DNA of 35,441 nucleotides, taken from positions 1-35,441 of the forward strand of contig JAXHTF010000051.1 in NCBI GenBank assembly GCA_034211275.1. The letters run 5' to 3'. The DNA is from Acidobacteriota bacterium. GTDB lineage: Bacteria > Acidobacteriota > Thermoanaerobaculia > Multivoradales > JAHZIX01. Position numbers and translations under genes: made by a program. This document shows, piece after piece, positions 33,701 through 35,441 of this stretch. How positions within the stretch are numbered: the stretch's first letter is position 1; each line of letters starts with the position of its first letter. The notes beneath the pieces were generated by a model. The model was given only the letters and a program-made list of their open reading frames with translations, was not told the DNA's origin and searched no databases.

Positions 33701-34132
33701 GGCGGCACTTGGTACGACCGTGCCAACGTCGCGCTGGTGGATTCGACGGACACCCGCACCCTGGTCACCCCGGACAGCGGCCGGCCCTACAACGCCGACA
33801 GCAGCGGCCCCGGCAACTTCAGCGGTTGCTTGGAACCGGAGGAAGGCTGGGCCGACACCGAGGCCACCTGGGGCACCAGCTCCTGGTCCGCCGGGGCCCT
33901 GGGCTCCGTCGGCGTTGCCGGCCTGCCGCGCTATCTGGAGGTCACCTACTCCACCGATGGTGCGCTGGCCCTGCGCGGGTTCTACTTCGACGAGGTCACG
34001 CTGACCGACTTCGACCTGCAAACGGACGATGGCCAGCTCAACACCTGCAACGTCACCACCAGCATCTTCGGCGATGGTTTCGAAGGCGGTGGCACCGGCA
34101 ATTGGAGCAACGTGGTGGGTGGCACTCCCTGA
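30782..34132 (+). CDS. Secreted M36-like zinc metalloprotease with accessory domains
   Basis: A 1116-residue predicted extracellular protease. Residues 1-24 are a signal peptide (RILLVAAGLLAWAALPADA). Residues about 35-290 resemble an FTP/PepSY-type inhibitory propeptide (IHGRRVVDGIPVRDSFLTAV, then LVWVVRPNFTGHIERYEALVDAHSGELVS, given here as one pattern only in outline). The catalytic domain holds the zinc motif HEWGHGMDNN (His468, Glu469, His472) with GEGIADIFA supplying the third ligand Glu488, as in the M4/M36 gluzincins. Many paired cysteines are present at 345-560. A fibronectin type III-like domain follows (about 680-765), then a CARDB-like strand-rich part (770-890) and a MAM or jelly-roll-like domain (895-1075). 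The end, IFGDGFEGGGTGNWS, is a short terminal motif. Strong GAGGGAG upstream; an intrinsic terminator follows. Confidence 0.87.
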   Translation: MPRLSRILLVAAGLLAWAALPADALVERDGTSLLSAKETRHPALYIGNVYRSADQLDGTATDRSVGLSGLDVAASNAYLDLRSGRWGTLLLSEPMIPGTGVGNNLSWSTLRQPEPADDRALEAAAWSSLRSYLEIHQLALALDPAEIEPRVAAEAGGSLVQIHGRRVVDGIPVRDSFLTAVINHGNLILMGVRNWGDITTPASPTLDREQATSRVAQHIAPVRSQGFWDRTELLYVPMARGLRPDANPVGEGLDYRLVWVVRPNFTGHIERYEALVDAHSGELVSFQDTAHYASPREVVGGVLPVSNDGVAPDGVEQAEWPMPYTNVIVGGEVVYTDAGGNLPACVDGTIESTLDGLYMSMNDNCGAISESTAGDTLDFGTSPGTDCNVAGGASAGNTRSSRSGFYEMNRIKEAARGYLPGNVWLQQKLISNMNINSNCNASWNGQVNFFTSGGGCNNTGEIAGVFDHEWGHGMDNNDLTGSVSNPGEGIADIFASLRLNTSCIGRNFRATNCTGFGDACLSCTGVREIDWAQRASGNPHGIAFIDGACGAGPSPCGGGVHCEGQVYAEAVWDLYARDLQGIPFNYDLNTALEETTRLTYYGSATVGSWYSCVNGTATGDGCNADGGYLNYLAADDDNGNLGDGTPHMSAIFAAFDRHDIACPTPAVTNSGCAGAPTAAPVVSATALDRGAHVTWGAVAGAVSYQVFRTDGVFGCDFGKIMVADTTDLEFYDTELQNGRDYYYSVMAVGTSNACRSPMSTCQMITATPGANLGINAASVAVAPSTGDGDAYLDNCETATISFDVDNIGTGALTNVQLLDVQVISHPEVSVITSLPTAVTASLAECGPGTAQFDITSAGTSYQESMQIMVEVTADEISPQTRTAVLTLGGLNSDMETFASHTFSFETGRLEGWQVNSGIFALDDSFAGGDSTTDAVASSNALNGACDRIRSPEIRLTATSTLSLWNNYDIEPLSGGTWYDRANVALVDSTDTRTLVTPDSGRPYNADSSGPGNFSGCLEPEEGWADTEATWGTSSWSAGALGSVGVAGLPRYLEVTYSTDGALALRGFYFDEVTLTDFDLQTDDGQLNTCNVTTSIFGDGFEGGGTGNWSNVVGGTP

Positions 34133-34160
34133 GTCCGCCTCTCCCCCGCTAGCCTCAAGG

Positions 34161-34197
34161 AACCCCCGGCTCGCCCTCGCGGCAGCCGGGGGTTTTT
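34161..34197 (+). terminator. Rho-independent terminator after the metalloprotease
   Basis: An 11-base-pair perfect stem, AACCCCCGGCT (34161-34171) with AGCCGGGGGTT (34184-34194), around a 12-base loop and followed by a T run (34193-34197 plus CTT). It lies 28 bases after the stop codon, the clearest intrinsic terminator in the window. Confidence 0.93.
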
Positions 34198-34218
34198 CTT
34201 GTGCCCCTCCCCGCCCAA

Positions 34219-34233
34219 CCGGCTAGAAGCCGG
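34219..34233. repeat. Short palindrome downstream of the terminator
   Basis: CCGGCT-AGA-AGCCGG is a six-base-pair hairpin with a three-base loop, followed by CGCTCCCAGG. CTCCCAGG recurs at 34279-34286, and AGGACA (34241-34246) has its inverted partner TGTCCT (34288-34293). It resembles a small intergenic repeat; the rest of 34198-34432 holds no supported gene. Confidence 0.45.
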
Positions 34234-34432
34234 CGCTCCCAGGACATGCTCCAACACGGTGGGACCCACTTGTTGCTTCTCCCAGGGTGTCCTACAGCGG
34301 ACTCACCGCCACTCAGATCTCGATTCGACTCCCGCTCAACGCATCCCCCTACGCCCTGCCAACCACAGCCGGCAGCAATCCTTAGCGGACGGGGGCTGGG
34401 CTTGGCGTTCGGGTCGTGGGATGATCACGCCC

Positions 34433-35441
34433 ATGAAGAATCGAACCGCCCTCCGTCTATCTGTCCTCCTCACGCTGATTCTCGGCCTCGCCGCCTTCAC
34501 TGGGCCTTCAGAAGCCCAAAAGGAGGACACCGGACCGCCCAATGTCCTGCTGGTTACCGTCGACACCCTGCGGCCGGACGCCCTGGGTTGGGTCTCCGGC
34601 GTCGAGGGGACCCCCAACGTCGACCAGCTGGCGGCGGAGGGCTGCGCCTTTCCGGCGGCGGTGACCACGGCCCCCCTCACCGCACCGGCCCATGCGTCCC
34701 TTCTCACCGGCCTGCTCCCCCGCCGCCATGGCGTGCGGGACAACGGTCAGGTCTTGGGCGTGGGCATGCAGACCCTGGCGGAGACCTTGGGCCGGGCCGG
34801 GTACGCCACCGGCGCCTTCACCAGCGGCTATCCCCTGAGCCCCGAGTTCGGCCTCGACCGCGGTTTCGATCATTTCGACGGCGTGCTGGCCCTGGACGGC
34901 GAAGAGCTCGAACGGCCGGCGGCGGAGACCACCGTGGCGGCCGAGCAGTGGCTGAAGGGCCAAGACGGCCCGTGGTTCCTATGGGTTCACTACTACGATC
35001 CCCACGCCCCCTACGAACCGCCGGCGGACTTGCTCCAGGACGGCCCCCGGGGTGCTTACCAGGGCGAGGTGGCGGCGGTGGATCGGGCCCTCGGGGACCT
35101 CTTGAAGGCGGCCCGGGGAACCTCCTCCCAACCACCGCTGGTCATCTTCACCGCGGATCATGGTGAGAGCCTGGGAGAGCACGGCGAGGAGACCCACGGA
35201 TTCTTCCTCTACGACAGCACCGTATTGGTGCCCCTGATCTTCCACTGGCCCGGGGAGGTCGCCGCCGGCAAATGCCGCGCCGATGTCCATCCCCGGCTGG
35301 TCGACGTCGCCCCCACCCTTCTCGACCTGCTGGGTATGCCCCCCTGGAACGGCATCGACGGCATCAGCGCCGTCACCGCCCTGGCCGGCTTCCACCAGAT
35401 CATGCCCGGCGCATATATCGAGACCCTGCGGCCCTACTACT
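34433..35441 (+). CDS. Secreted sulfatase-like hydrolase, 3' end outside the window
   Basis: The ATG at 34433 opens a frame that stays open to the right edge (336 codons seen). A signal peptide (LRLSVLLTLILGLAAF, cleavage near GPSEAQ) is followed by the alkaline-phosphatase/sulfatase fold: NVLLVTVDTLRPDALG (metal Asp44), TTAPLTAPAHASLLTGLLP (about 78-96), FLWVHYYDPHAPYEPP and IFTADHGESLGEHGEE (metal Asp242, His243). The position of the formylglycine cysteine in CxPxR is Thr79 here (TAPLT), and Arg is Thr83, so this is not a classical formylglycine sulfatase. A Thr nucleophile, as in phosphatase-type relatives, is possible. Sequence near the edge (AYIETLRPYY) resembles sulfatases that continue into TPR repeats, but that part is not in the window. 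Confidence 0.88.
   Translation, partial: MKNRTALRLSVLLTLILGLAAFTGPSEAQKEDTGPPNVLLVTVDTLRPDALGWVSGVEGTPNVDQLAAEGCAFPAAVTTAPLTAPAHASLLTGLLPRRHGVRDNGQVLGVGMQTLAETLGRAGYATGAFTSGYPLSPEFGLDRGFDHFDGVLALDGEELERPAAETTVAAEQWLKGQDGPWFLWVHYYDPHAPYEPPADLLQDGPRGAYQGEVAAVDRALGDLLKAARGTSSQPPLVIFTADHGESLGEHGEETHGFFLYDSTVLVPLIFHWPGEVAAGKCRADVHPRLVDVAPTLLDLLGMPPWNGIDGISAVTALAGFHQIMPGAYIETLRPYY

Noticed and set aside
31910-34021. 703-codon open frame opposite the metalloprotease
   Set aside because: Val/Gly/Ala-rich shadow without motifs; the plus-strand gene has a signal peptide, zinc site and terminator.

Overview
This is a 35.4 kb stretch of GC-rich chromosomal DNA from a free-living, probably Gram-negative-type bacterium. 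Gene content is mostly housekeeping: SMC, FtsY, AspRS, shikimate, riboflavin and pyrimidine genes. A predicted exosortase H pair, a bactofilin-like protein beside an M23 peptidase, a roadblock/LC7 protein, large Cys-rich secreted proteins and an M36-like metalloprotease all point towards Acidobacteriota (Thermoanaerobaculia-like) or a similar deep lineage. That placement is inference from gene content. I see no rRNA, tRNA, CRISPR array, phage genes, transposase or other sign of a mobile element.

Layout, left to right. (1) 1-5727, all minus strand: an HD-GYP sensor protein, a roadblock-like protein, then a tightly overlapping ftsY-ribD-ribE-unknown run whose last gene leaves the window at base 1. 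(2) 6242-9786, minus: gamma-carbonic-anhydrase-like protein, aspS, aroB. (3) 9937-12405, plus: GT2 glycosyltransferase, YbgC-like thioesterase, aroC. aroB and aroC therefore sit in adjacent divergent units. (4) 12611-15491, plus: feoA, feoB and a small membrane CxxC protein, a ferrous iron uptake operon with a palindromic operator candidate over the start of transcription. (5) 15650-17419, plus: a PilB/GspE-type ATPase, convergent with (6) 17435-20270, minus: inositol monophosphatase, M23 peptidase and bactofilin-like protein, overlapping or closely spaced. (7) 20400-20744, plus: a small secreted Cys-rich protein from a divergent AT-rich promoter region. (8) 20764-23572, minus: pyrR-pyrB-pyrC with stop/start overlaps and a clear TTGACA promoter. 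(9) 23748-24950, plus: exosortase H and its associated membrane protein. (10) 25144-26799, minus: a secreted 551-residue protein of unknown function. (11) 27010-30564, plus: smc. (12) 30782-34132, plus: a secreted M36-like metalloprotease ending in a strong intrinsic terminator. (13) 34433 to the right edge, plus: a secreted sulfatase-like enzyme, cut off by the window.

The most unusual non-coding content is a set of intergenic palindromic elements (near 6018-6152, 12428-12494, 24962-25117 and 34219-34233), each lying just downstream of a gene. Two of them share both arms and loop sequence, so they look like dispersed copies of one element. I found no clear-cut novel multi-gene system. The best leads are the unknown gene coupled to riboflavin synthesis, the exosortase H pair with no visible substrate, the bactofilin/M23 cluster, the palindromic elements and the uncharacterised secreted proteins.
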